From positions 1 through 33,381 of the forward strand of contig JACPQH010000096.1 of NCBI GenBank assembly GCA_016190585.1: DNA of 33,381 nt, read 5' to 3'. The position numbers were made by a program, and so were the translations under genes. A model generated the notes under the pieces. That model did not search any database. It saw only the letters and a list, made by a program, of their open reading frames with translations, and was not told where the DNA came from. Positions 1 through 6,799 of this stretch are shown here, one piece after another. The stretch comes from Chloroflexota bacterium. GTDB taxonomy: Bacteria > Chloroflexota > Dehalococcoidia > Dehalococcoidales > RBG-16-60-22. Every line of letters begins with the position of its first letter. The first letter of the stretch is position 1.

Positions 1-1070
1 AACCGAAGGACATCCAGGCGCTGTTCGTCGGCAACGTGCTCGGAGACTTCTCCGAGGGACAGGGCAGCCTGCAGGCCTTTGCCGCCGAGAACATCGGCTG
101 CTTCGGCGTGCCCGCCAACCGCTACGAGGGCGCCTGCGCCTCGGGCAGCATGGCGGTGCGCGACGCCTTCATGTGGGTAGCCTCCGGCTTCTATGATATC
201 GTGCTCGCCGGCGGCGTGGAGAGGGCGGCGACCATGGGAACGCCCCTGGCCACCCGCACCTTCGCCATGTTCAGCGACGCCCGCTACGAGTACCCCGCCG
301 GCATAACCTTCCCGGCGGTCTTCGCCATGCTGGCGCACCTCTACGCCTCCCATTACAATATCCCGCTGCCCAGGCTGCGCGAGCAGCTCGCCAAGGTCTC
401 TATCCAGGCCTGCAAGTACGGCAGCATCAACCCCAAGGCCCACTTCTTCGGCAAGTACGGCGACCTCACCGTGGACAAGGTGCTCAAAGCCTTCGTGGTC
501 GCTTCCCCGCTTACCCTGCACGACTGCTGCCCGTTCTCCGACGGCGCGGCCGCCGTGGTGCTGGCCTCGGAAGAGGTCGCCAGGAAGTTGACCGACAAGC
601 CGGTCTTCATCATCGGCGCCGGGCAGTCATCGTCCGGCCCGCTGTCCAGCCAGAGCGACTTCCTGCCGCGCATCCGCGCCCGCGAGCTCTCCTCGCAGCG
701 GGCCTACGCCATGGCCGGCGTCAAACCCTCGGACATCGACCTGGTAGAGCTGCACGACTGCTTCAGTATCGCCAGCCTCCTCGCCGCGGAAAGCCTGGGG
801 CTCTTCGAGTACGGCACGTCCGCCGACGCCTGGGAGAAAGGCGAGGCCGATATCGGCGGCAAGGTGGCCATCAACCCCTCGGGCGGGCTGAAATCCAAGG
901 GACACCCCATCGGCGCCACCGGGGCGGGACAGGTGTATGAGGTCGTCAAGCAGCTCCGCGGCCAGGTCGAGCCGCAGCGCCAGGTACCCAACGCCAGGCT
1001 GGGCCTGACCGATACTTTGGGCGGCGACGCCGGGACCCTGGTCAACCTGGTCCTTCAGCGCGGCTGGTAA
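1..1070 (+). CDS. Thiolase, SCP2/lipid-transfer type (5' partial)
   Basis: Thiolase-superfamily enzyme that cleaves or forms a 3-oxoacyl-CoA. The reading frame is open from the left edge (first full codon at base 3), so the N terminus is missing; the GTG at 36 is internal. Visible motifs are the nucleophilic Cys in ACASGS (codon 135-137), the HDCFS motif typical of SCP2-type thiolases, and the C-terminal GHPIGATG loop followed by LGGDAGT. About 345 residues remain of a usual 385-400. A DUF35 gene follows after 19 nt with its own Shine-Dalgarno, the usual partner arrangement for this thiolase class. In BbsAB of anaerobic toluene degradation such a pair forms one enzyme, benzoylsuccinyl-CoA thiolase. 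The true substrate is unknown; the neighbouring reductase/dehydratase genes suggest an aromatic or beta-oxidation intermediate. Confidence 0.9.
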   Translation, partial: PKDIQALFVGNVLGDFSEGQGSLQAFAAENIGCFGVPANRYEGACASGSMAVRDAFMWVASGFYDIVLAGGVERAATMGTPLATRTFAMFSDARYEYPAGITFPAVFAMLAHLYASHYNIPLPRLREQLAKVSIQACKYGSINPKAHFFGKYGDLTVDKVLKAFVVASPLTLHDCCPFSDGAAAVVLASEEVARKLTDKPVFIIGAGQSSSGPLSSQSDFLPRIRARELSSQRAYAMAGVKPSDIDLVELHDCFSIASLLAAESLGLFEYGTSADAWEKGEADIGGKVAINPSGGLKSKGHPIGATGAGQVYEVVKQLRGQVEPQRQVPNARLGLTDTLGGDAGTLVNLVLQRGW

Positions 1071-1089
1071 ATAAAGACGGAGGCAGCAG

Positions 1090-1497
1090 ATGAAATACAC
1101 GCTTACTTTCAAAGAGTACAGTGAGGCCCTGAAACAGGGCAAGCTGCTCGGCCTGAAATGCGGCAGCAATCACATCACCGTGCCGCCCAAGATGGCCTGC
1201 CGGCAATGCACCGATACCAACCTGGCGGTCACCGAGCTCAAGGGTTCGGGCAAGATAAAGACCTTCACCACCGTCTTCGTAGCGGCGGAGGGCCGCGAGA
1301 AGGAATGCCCTTACGTTATCGTCATGGTCGAGCTGGACGAGGGCCCGTGGATAATGGGCAACCTTACCGGCGTCGATCCGGCGCAGGCCACCATGGAGCT
1401 GGTCGGTAAAAAAGTCACCATGGACGGGGCGGTGTTCGCCGGCGACAAATACTCGGCGGGAGAGGGCGCCAAGCCCGTATTCAGCCTGGCCGCCTAG
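1090..1497 (+). CDS. DUF35 Zn-ribbon/OB-fold protein, thiolase partner
   Basis: A 135-residue protein of the DUF35 family: an N-terminal zinc ribbon (about residues 20-45) followed by an OB-fold (about 50-130). Members act as non-catalytic subunits of thiolases and acyl-CoA condensing enzymes, where the OB-fold helps hold the CoA substrate. The ribbon reads C24, H28, C37, C40 with the usual VPP between the two halves; families normally carry two CxxC pairs, so the first pair is altered here (C-x3-H). GGAGG at 1079-1083 sets the ATG start. Position directly after the thiolase supports a two-subunit enzyme. Family assignment is strong; the role is inferred from neighbours. Confidence 0.82.
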   Translation: MKYTLTFKEYSEALKQGKLLGLKCGSNHITVPPKMACRQCTDTNLAVTELKGSGKIKTFTTVFVAAEGREKECPYVIVMVELDEGPWIMGNLTGVDPAQATMELVGKKVTMDGAVFAGDKYSAGEGAKPVFSLAA

Positions 1498-1514
1498 ACC
1501 CGGGAGCCTCCAGG

Positions 1515-2849
1515 ATGGCTGACGAAAAGAAGAAACCGATAAAAAGACTCAAGTCCATGTACCCCCTCCGCGCGCTGGTGGACGGCATGTACGAGCACGC
1601 CGTCGAAGCCAGCCAGGAGGGCCGGCCGGTCGCCTGGTGCATGGACAACTGGAGGGGCGGCGACGTCCTCCTGCGGGCGATGGATGTCGCCTGCATCTAC
1701 CCGGAGGACTACGGCGCGGTGAGCGCCGCCTTCGGGGCGGCCCCGGGCTACCTGGCCCGCGCCGATGCCGACGGTTTCCCCACCCATACGTGCGGCTACG
1801 CCCGTAACTGCCTGGGCTACGCCGCGGAGATGAAGGAGCTCGGCCGGATCCCGCCCACCGCGCCCCTGGTCGGCATGCCAAAGCCGGACATCCTGCTCGG
1901 CTCCGGCTATTTCTGCGACACGCGCTACAAGTGGTTCCAGGCCCTGGGCCGCTACCTGGACGCCCCGATGTGGGTCATCGAGATGCCGCACCCCGGCGTC
2001 AAGGAGAGCCGCCTGGAGGGGGTCAGGGAGCACAACATCGCCTTCCTGGTCAACGAGCTCAGGGAGTTCGCCGGTTTCCTGGAAGGCCTGTTCAAGCGCA
2101 AGCTTGACTGGGACAAGCTGGAACAACTGGTCAACGACGGCATCGAGATGAACCGGGTCTGGCACGAGGTCAACGAGCTGCGTAAGGCGCGGCCCTGCCC
2201 GATGCACTCCCGCGACTTCTGGAGCAGCATGCCCGCCTCGCTCTACATGGCGGCCGATCCCAAAAAGACCGCCGAGCTCTACCGCAACATGTACGATGAG
2301 GTCAAGGGACTGATCGCCGCCGGCGCCGGCGCCGTCGAGAAGGAGGAGTACCGGCTGGCCTTCGCCGAGCTGCCGCCGTGGCACAGCCTGAAGTTCTTTG
2401 ACCAGCTCGCCGAGCGGAACTGGAACTTCGTCATCGAGAGCTGGGCCTACCACCCCCCCCGGCCGGTCGACCTCAGCCACGTCGCCGACCCGCTGGAGCG
2501 CATCGCCCGGCTGACCTACCAGTACTTCTCCGGGTACTTCCAGGCGGCCTATGACAGCCAGGACTGGTGGGGTTACTTCGCCCACCCGTACCTCGAGTTC
2601 TGCCGGGAGTACCAGTGCGACGGCATCATGCTGCACCCCCTGCTCACCTGCCGCACCGCCACCAACCACCTGCTGGTCATCCAGGACCAGCTCATGAAAA
2701 GGCTGAAGATACCCTCGCTCATCGTCGAAGGCGACATCGTCGACCTCAAGCTCTTTGACCCGGCGGACGCCATCCGAAAAGCCGAAAGCTTTGAAGAGAC
2801 CATGAGCCATTACCGGAAGCTCCGCAAGGACGCCGGCATGGCCTGGTAG
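1515..2849 (+). CDS. Benzoyl-CoA reductase/2-hydroxyacyl-CoA dehydratase subunit, larger (BcrB/BzdO/HgdA-like)
   Basis: A 444-residue catalytic subunit of the family that reduces benzoyl-CoA or dehydrates 2-hydroxyacyl-CoA through a [4Fe-4S] cluster fed with a very low-potential electron. Three conserved Cys contexts are present: HTCGYARN (C93), GYFCDTRYKW (C134) and LLTCRTAT (C379), the likely cluster ligands. The C-terminal signature with IPSLIVEGD around residues 399-407 is also present. Its length, near 50 kDa, matches BcrB/BzdO better than HgdB-type partners. It starts at ATG 1515, 17 nt after the DUF35 stop, and is followed 14 nt later by the second subunit. With two distinct activases downstream, class I benzoyl-CoA reductase is the favoured reading. 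A 2-hydroxyacyl-CoA dehydratase remains possible. Confidence 0.85.
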   Translation: MADEKKKPIKRLKSMYPLRALVDGMYEHAVEASQEGRPVAWCMDNWRGGDVLLRAMDVACIYPEDYGAVSAAFGAAPGYLARADADGFPTHTCGYARNCLGYAAEMKELGRIPPTAPLVGMPKPDILLGSGYFCDTRYKWFQALGRYLDAPMWVIEMPHPGVKESRLEGVREHNIAFLVNELREFAGFLEGLFKRKLDWDKLEQLVNDGIEMNRVWHEVNELRKARPCPMHSRDFWSSMPASLYMAADPKKTAELYRNMYDEVKGLIAAGAGAVEKEEYRLAFAELPPWHSLKFFDQLAERNWNFVIESWAYHPPRPVDLSHVADPLERIARLTYQYFSGYFQAAYDSQDWWGYFAHPYLEFCREYQCDGIMLHPLLTCRTATNHLLVIQDQLMKRLKIPSLIVEGDIVDLKLFDPADAIRKAESFEETMSHYRKLRKDAGMAW

Positions 2850-2863
2850 GCAAGGAGAGGGAA

Positions 2864-4036
2864 GTGACTATCACCACAGGTCAGGGACTGGACCGGGTAA
2901 GAGAGCTTTACCGGGACCGCACCTTAAGGGCCAGGGAGCTCAAGTCCGAAGGGAAAACCCTCCTCGGCTATTTTGATATGTACCCCGTTCTCGAGATGGT
3001 GACCGCTCTCGACCTCGTGCCATTCCAGATCCTCGGCGACATCACCGAGCCGGTCACGCTGGCCGATTCCTACCTGCCTAACATGGTCTGCCCCTTCCTG
3101 CGCAGCTTTCTCGACCTGGGTCTCAAGGGCCGGTACAGCTTCCTGGACGGGATAACCCTGGCCCACTCCTGTGAGGTCGGGGAAAAGATGTCCCATATCT
3201 GGAATATCTACCTGAACCCGAGGTATTCCCACTTCCTGGATACGCCCCACACCACCCACGCCGCCGCCCAGAAGGAGTTCAAAGAGCTGCTCCAGGACTT
3301 TCGGAAGACCCTGGAGGCCTTTACCGGCCTGGATCTGTCGCCGGAGAGGCTGCGCCGGGCTATCGAGCTGCACAACGAGGAGCGCCGCCTGGTCCGGGAG
3401 CTGTATGACCTGAGAAAGCCGGACCCGCCGCTGGTATCCGGCAGCGAGACCATCCAGGTGCTGGCCGCCATCACCAGCCTGCCGGTCGCCGAGGCCAACG
3501 AGCTGTTGCGGCAGGTGATCGCCGAGGCCAGGCAGCGCCGGGACGGGCCGCCCCCGAAATCCGCCCGCTTGCTGCTGTGGGGCAGCATCATCGACAACAC
3601 CGCCCTGACCGATATGATCGAGAGCCTGGACGCCAGCGTGGTCATGGACGACGAAAACATGGGCAGCCGGAGCTTTTTCCCCATGGTCGAGGCCACCCCG
3701 GACCCGCTTGACGGCCTGGCCCACCGCTACCTGGTGGGGCTCAAGACCCCCCGCATCTTCCCGACACCGCCCGTCAGGGACGGTAAAAAGGACTACGCGG
3801 GCGACCTGGAAAACCGGTTCGGCTACCTGAAAGAATACGCCAGGGACTGGCAGGTCAACGGCGTGGTAATGCAGGTATTGCGCTACTGTGACGTCCAGGC
3901 CTACGAGGTGCCTTCCCTGCGCGATTACCTGGACAGCCTGGACATACCCAATCTCTTCATCGAGCATGACTACAGCCAGGCCGCCATGGCCCCGCTCAAG
4001 ACCAGGGTCCAGGCCTTCCTAGAAATTATTGCCTGA
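2864..4036 (+). CDS. Benzoyl-CoA reductase/2-hydroxyacyl-CoA dehydratase subunit, smaller (BcrC/BzdN/HgdB-like)
   Basis: A 390-residue partner of the preceding subunit, expected to form the catalytic heterodimer with a second [4Fe-4S] cluster. Candidate ligands are C76 (NMVCPFLR), C103 (AHSCEVGEK) and C342 (LRYCDVQ), placed as in the family. The C terminus carries the usual IPNLFIEHD strand followed by the KTRVQAFLE helix. The start is GTG at 2864 behind AAGGAGAGGGA. About 44 kDa, it matches BcrC/BzdN in size. Its stop lies inside the start of the next gene, so translation is probably coupled. No maturation or ferredoxin gene is seen in the cluster, so the electron donor must come from elsewhere. 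Confidence 0.85.
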   Translation: MTITTGQGLDRVRELYRDRTLRARELKSEGKTLLGYFDMYPVLEMVTALDLVPFQILGDITEPVTLADSYLPNMVCPFLRSFLDLGLKGRYSFLDGITLAHSCEVGEKMSHIWNIYLNPRYSHFLDTPHTTHAAAQKEFKELLQDFRKTLEAFTGLDLSPERLRRAIELHNEERRLVRELYDLRKPDPPLVSGSETIQVLAAITSLPVAEANELLRQVIAEARQRRDGPPPKSARLLLWGSIIDNTALTDMIESLDASVVMDDENMGSRSFFPMVEATPDPLDGLAHRYLVGLKTPRIFPTPPVRDGKKDYAGDLENRFGYLKEYARDWQVNGVVMQVLRYCDVQAYEVPSLRDYLDSLDIPNLFIEHDYSQAAMAPLKTRVQAFLEIIA

Positions 4037-4919
4037 CACGGAGAGAGGGGCTATTCAGGAGACGGCGATATTTTTTTCGGGACTCGACCTTGGCTCAACT
4101 ATGACCAAGGTCGTTATTATTGACGAAAGCGACCGGGTTATCTCCCTGGTCGTGAGCCACACCGGGGCCGAGCACCGGCGGATGGCCAACCGGGCGATGG
4201 AGCAGGCCCTGGCCCAGGCCGGCCTAAAGTTCGACCAGATCGCCTACGTGGTGGCCACCGGCTACGGCCGGATAAATGTCCCCTTCGCCGACCGCCAGCT
4301 CACCGAGCTGACCTGTCACGCCCGGGGCGTCGCTAGCTTTTTCCCGGCCGCCCGGACGGCGCTCGACATCGGCGGCCAGGACGCCAAGGGGATGAAGCTC
4401 GGGCCCAACGGCAAGCTGGTCGATTTCGTCATGAACGACCGCTGCGCCGCCGGCACCGGGCGTTTCCTCGAGGTGCTCGCCCTGACGCTGGGACTGAAGC
4501 TGGAAGACCTGGGCGACATCGCGCTGAGGTCGAAGAACAAGACGAGCATCAGCAGCACCTGCACCATCTTCGCCCAGCAGGAAATCGTTTCCCTTATCTC
4601 GGAAGGCGTGACCATCGAGGACATCGTCGCCGGGCTGCACGACGCCATCGCCAAGCGCTCGGTCCGCATGCTCCAGTCCATCAAGGTGGAACCGGAGGTG
4701 GTCTTCACCGGCGGCGTCGCCTGGAACTCCGGCATGGTGCGGGCTATCGAAGAGAACCTGGGACGCAAGGTACTCGTCCCGGAGAACCCGCTTATCAGCG
4801 GGGCGCTGGGGGCGGCCATCATGGGCAAGGAGCTCGTTTACAAGGCCAGGGCCCAGGGCAAGACCCTGGAGACCAGAGAGCGGGTGCTGGCTGAGGCCAC
4901 GTTCTTTCAGCGAGATTAA
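4029..4919 (+). CDS. Acyl-CoA dehydratase/reductase activase, BcrA/BzdP/HgdC-like
   Basis: ATPase of the ASKHA (actin/Hsp70) superfamily that couples ATP hydrolysis to electron transfer into the catalytic heterodimer. All motifs are intact: phosphate-1 LDLGSTMTK (residues 19-27), VATGYGR (75-81), phosphate-2 DIGGQD (113-118), and the adenosine-side GG near residue 235. The two Cys that bridge one [4Fe-4S] across the dimer are C139 (CAAGTGRFLE) and C178 (STCTIFAQ). The start is uncertain. TTG at 4029 overlaps the upstream gene by 8 nt but lacks a clear ribosome site. Good purine-rich sites (4041-4050, 4057-4061) precede only in-frame ATT 4053 and ATA 4068, which would be rare starts. The conserved core begins near residue 15 in either case. 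Confidence 0.85.
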   Translation: MPDTERGAIQETAIFFSGLDLGSTMTKVVIIDESDRVISLVVSHTGAEHRRMANRAMEQALAQAGLKFDQIAYVVATGYGRINVPFADRQLTELTCHARGVASFFPAARTALDIGGQDAKGMKLGPNGKLVDFVMNDRCAAGTGRFLEVLALTLGLKLEDLGDIALRSKNKTSISSTCTIFAQQEIVSLISEGVTIEDIVAGLHDAIAKRSVRMLQSIKVEPEVVFTGGVAWNSGMVRAIEENLGRKVLVPENPLISGALGAAIMGKELVYKARAQGKTLETRERVLAEATFFQRD

Positions 4920-4959
4920 GGATAGAATTTTACCAGAGCCCTCTCTTGGGGGTGAGGTG

Positions 4960-5028
4960 ATGTCTTTACAGAAGGCACGACCGATTGTGAAGAATGAAAT
5001 GCCACCAAATGTAGCCGGAAGCCTTTGA
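4960..5028 (+). CDS. Putative 22-codon leader ORF coupled to second activase
   Basis: An ATG at 4960 sits directly behind a strong Shine-Dalgarno-like stretch (GGGGGTGAGGTG, 4949-4960) and opens a 22-residue frame. It ends in TGA at 5026-5028, immediately abutting the ATG of the next gene (TGAATG). The gap between the two activases, about 109 nt, is otherwise the only sizeable gap in this operon. The peptide (starts MSLQKARP) matches nothing I recognise. The layout suits translational coupling by termination and re-initiation. It may not be a functional peptide gene. Confidence 0.3.
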   Translation: MSLQKARPIVKNEMPPNVAGSL

Positions 5029-5832
5029 ATGAATACGTACTACATCGGGATAGACATCGGCTCGCACACGAGCAAGGGCGTCGTGCGCACCTCCGACAGG
5101 CTCGTCGCCATGCACATCGCGCCGTCGGGTATCAACTATCGCCTGGCCGCCGATGAGCTCAGGAAAGAGCTCTATGACCGTTCGGGAATTGCACCCGGGG
5201 ACAGGGTGTTTACGGTCGCCACCGGCATCGGCGCCCGGAACGTCCGCTACAGCGACATCGAGTACACCGATATGCGCTGTTCCGCCCGCGGCATCAACCG
5301 GCTTTTCCCCTCGGCGCGCACGGTCATCGAGGTGCAGACGCAGTCCAGCCGGGTGATGCGCCTTAACGAGACCGGCCAGGTCATCAACTCCGCCAGCAGC
5401 GAGAAGTGCGCCTCCGGCAGCGGCCGCTTCCTGGAGGTCATCGCTCACGTGGTACAGGTTGACATTCGCGATATCGGCCCGCTGTCCCTGCAGTCCCGGA
5501 ACCCCGTTGCCTTCACCACGAGCTGCGCCGTATTCGGCGAGTCCGAGGCCATCTCCCGGGTCGCGGAGGGCATCCTCAAAGAGGACATCCTGGCGGGCGT
5601 CCACCAGGCCCTGGCCACCAAGATTGTCGCCCTCACCCGGCGGGTCGGCCTGGAGAGCGACTGCGCCATCGCCGGCGGCGCTGCCATGGACCTCGGCCTG
5701 GTAAGGAGCATCGAGGAGAAGCTGGGCGTCAGGCTGCTGGTGCCCCCGGAGCCGCGCATCGTGACCGCGCTGGGCGCGGCCGTATTAGCCGAGGAGACCG
5801 GTACTTCACAGCAAGCAACATCGGGAGGTTAG
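5029..5832 (+). CDS. Second activase, BcrD/BzdQ-like, with degenerate phosphate-2 motif
   Basis: A second, shorter ASKHA-type activase of 267 residues. Phosphate-1 is intact (IDIGSHTSK, residues 8-16), as are ATGIGAR (65-70) and both cluster Cys: C127 (KCASGSGRFLEV) and C166 (TSCAVFGES). The phosphate-2 motif, DIGGQD in the sister gene, reads IEVQTQS at residues 100-106, so the acidic and glycine residues are lost. The CASGSG variant recalls, from memory, BcrD/BadG subunits rather than HgdC. Together with the preceding gene it would form a heteromeric activase as in Bzd-type benzoyl-CoA reductase, where both activases are about 30 kDa. The start is fixed by an in-frame TGA at 5026-5028 immediately upstream of ATG 5029. 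Confidence 0.82.
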   Translation: MNTYYIGIDIGSHTSKGVVRTSDRLVAMHIAPSGINYRLAADELRKELYDRSGIAPGDRVFTVATGIGARNVRYSDIEYTDMRCSARGINRLFPSARTVIEVQTQSSRVMRLNETGQVINSASSEKCASGSGRFLEVIAHVVQVDIRDIGPLSLQSRNPVAFTTSCAVFGESEAISRVAEGILKEDILAGVHQALATKIVALTRRVGLESDCAIAGGAAMDLGLVRSIEEKLGVRLLVPPEPRIVTALGAAVLAEETGTSQQATSGG

Positions 5833-5833
5833 C

Positions 5834-6271
5834 ATGGACGAGAAAAAGGAACCGACCATTCTGGAAAAGCTGGGCGTGGACATCGGCTACAAGGTTTCCA
5901 GTATCAAGACGATTACCGAGGCGGATATCGTCATGTTCGCCGGGGTCTCCGGCGATTTCAATCCTGTCCACATGGCCGAGGAGTTCGCCAAAAAGACCAT
6001 GTTCGGCGGGCGCATCGCTCACGGCGCCATCGCCATCTCGCTGCTGTCCGGCGCCATGGCCAAGCTGCCCGGCCTGGTCATCCTGCTCACCCACACCAGC
6101 CGCTTCATGAAGCCGGTGCGCATCGGCGATACCATCACCGCCAGCGGCGAGGTGACCGGCGTGCGCAAGGAAAAGGGCATCGTCACCCTGAAGAATGCCT
6201 GCATCAACCAGAACGGCGAGGTGGTGGTGGAAGGCGAGACGATGGTAAAGCTCTTCGAGCGCCCGGCGTAG
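5834..6271 (+). CDS. MaoC-like (R)-specific enoyl-CoA hydratase
   Basis: A 145-residue hot-dog-fold hydratase of the MaoC/PhaJ family, which adds water to trans-2-enoyl-CoA to give (R)-3-hydroxyacyl-CoA or catalyses the reverse. The catalytic Asp/His signature is seen as GDFNPVH (D41, H46), followed by FGGRIAHGA, the conserved substrate-tunnel segment. Length matches single-domain members. GGGAGG lies 5-6 nt before ATG 5834, and the stop of the activase gene is 2 nt upstream, so it is the last gene of the + strand operon. A hairpin with a T run follows. It probably handles an enoyl- or hydroxyacyl-CoA made by the upstream enzymes. Confidence 0.85.
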   Translation: MDEKKEPTILEKLGVDIGYKVSSIKTITEADIVMFAGVSGDFNPVHMAEEFAKKTMFGGRIAHGAIAISLLSGAMAKLPGLVILLTHTSRFMKPVRIGDTITASGEVTGVRKEKGIVTLKNACINQNGEVVVEGETMVKLFERPA

Positions 6272-6287
6272 CTTAGACAGGGCCGTT

Positions 6288-6310
6288 ACCTCCCTTTGAC
6301 AAAGGGAGGT
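6288..6310. repeat. Perfect 10-bp inverted repeat, 3-nt loop
   Basis: The arms 6288-6297 (ACCTCCCTTT) and 6301-6310 (AAAGGGAGGT) are exact complements around a GAC loop. The repeat sits between two convergent operons and has no T run on either side. It is followed by a second hairpin at 6338-6355. Together they resemble the C-run/G-run intergenic repeat units at 20771-20840 and 22050-22300. Confidence 0.75.
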
Positions 6311-6337
6311 CAGCAGGGATTACCGTGAATCCCCCTA

Positions 6338-6365
6338 CCCCTTTTTCCGAAGGGGCGATTTTTTT
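6338..6365 (+). terminator. Intrinsic terminator after the + strand operon
   Basis: CCCCTT (6338-6343) pairs with AAGGGG (6350-6355), and a run of seven T follows at 6359-6365. It lies about 70 nt after the MaoC stop and 9 nt before the stop of the convergent B12-domain gene, so it can end transcription of the + strand operon. The stem could also slow polymerase arriving on the - strand, but no T run is present in that direction. Confidence 0.7.
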
Positions 6366-6374
6366 CACGAGCCG

Positions 6375-6785
6375 TTAGACCCGCCCCTTGACCGCCAGCG
6401 ATTGCTCGATACAGGAGACGATGTCTTCTTTGGTCGCCGACAGGAAGGTGCCGCTGAAGCCAAGCTCTCTCAGCTTGGCGGCGTTCTTGGGCGGGAAGAT
6501 GCCCCCCAGCAGGAAAACGGTGCTGTCCTTTATCCCCTTCTTTTCGGCAGCCTGTATCAGGTCGGTGCTGAGCGCCAGCTCCCCGCCGCAGTAGGTGCTG
6601 ATGCCGACGACCTCGGCGTCTTCCTGGACGGCGGCGTCCACGATCCTCTCGGGCAGCTCGTTGCCGAGCAGGACAACCTCCATACCGGCATCCTTGAGCA
6701 TCCCGGCGACGGTGATGATGCCCCGCGAATGGTTTTCCAGCGGGAACTGGGCCAGCAGTACCTTCGTCTTTTTCTTGCCTACCAT
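6375..6785 (-). CDS. B12-binding small subunit of an acyl-CoA mutase
   Basis: A 136-residue Rossmann-like cobalamin-binding domain, equivalent to the C-terminal domain of methylmalonyl-CoA mutase or to IcmB/HcmB-type stand-alone subunits. The base-off motif DxHxxG appears as ENHSRG near residues 18-23. The axial His is kept but the supporting Asp is Glu. The SxL region reads ISTYCGGEL, so the Leu is not conserved. The nucleotide-loop LLGGIFPP is intact. It starts 14 nt after the stop of the mutase large subunit and ends the - strand operon. It should hold adenosylcobalamin against the large subunit. The Asp-to-Glu change is unusual but does not by itself imply loss of function. Confidence 0.85.
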   Translation of the reverse strand: MVGKKKTKVLLAQFPLENHSRGIITVAGMLKDAGMEVVLLGNELPERIVDAAVQEDAEVVGISTYCGGELALSTDLIQAAEKKGIKDSTVFLLGGIFPPKNAAKLRELGFSGTFLSATKEDIVSCIEQSLAVKGRV

Positions 6786-6799
6786 GTGCTACGCTCCTT

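Noticed and set aside
1494..2810. Long open frame on the - strand opposite the larger reductase/dehydratase subunit
   Set aside because: It is the GC-driven shadow of a well-supported + strand gene; its translation has no family motif and is compositionally biased. The same holds for the antisense frames opposite the mutase (7034-8518), acs (23331-24821) and MeaB (10018-10737).
4029..4070. ATA at 4068 as a non-canonical start of the first activase
   Set aside because: The ribosome-site spacing is attractive, but ATA initiation is extremely rare; TTG 4029, translationally coupled to the upstream gene, is kept as the default with the doubt recorded.
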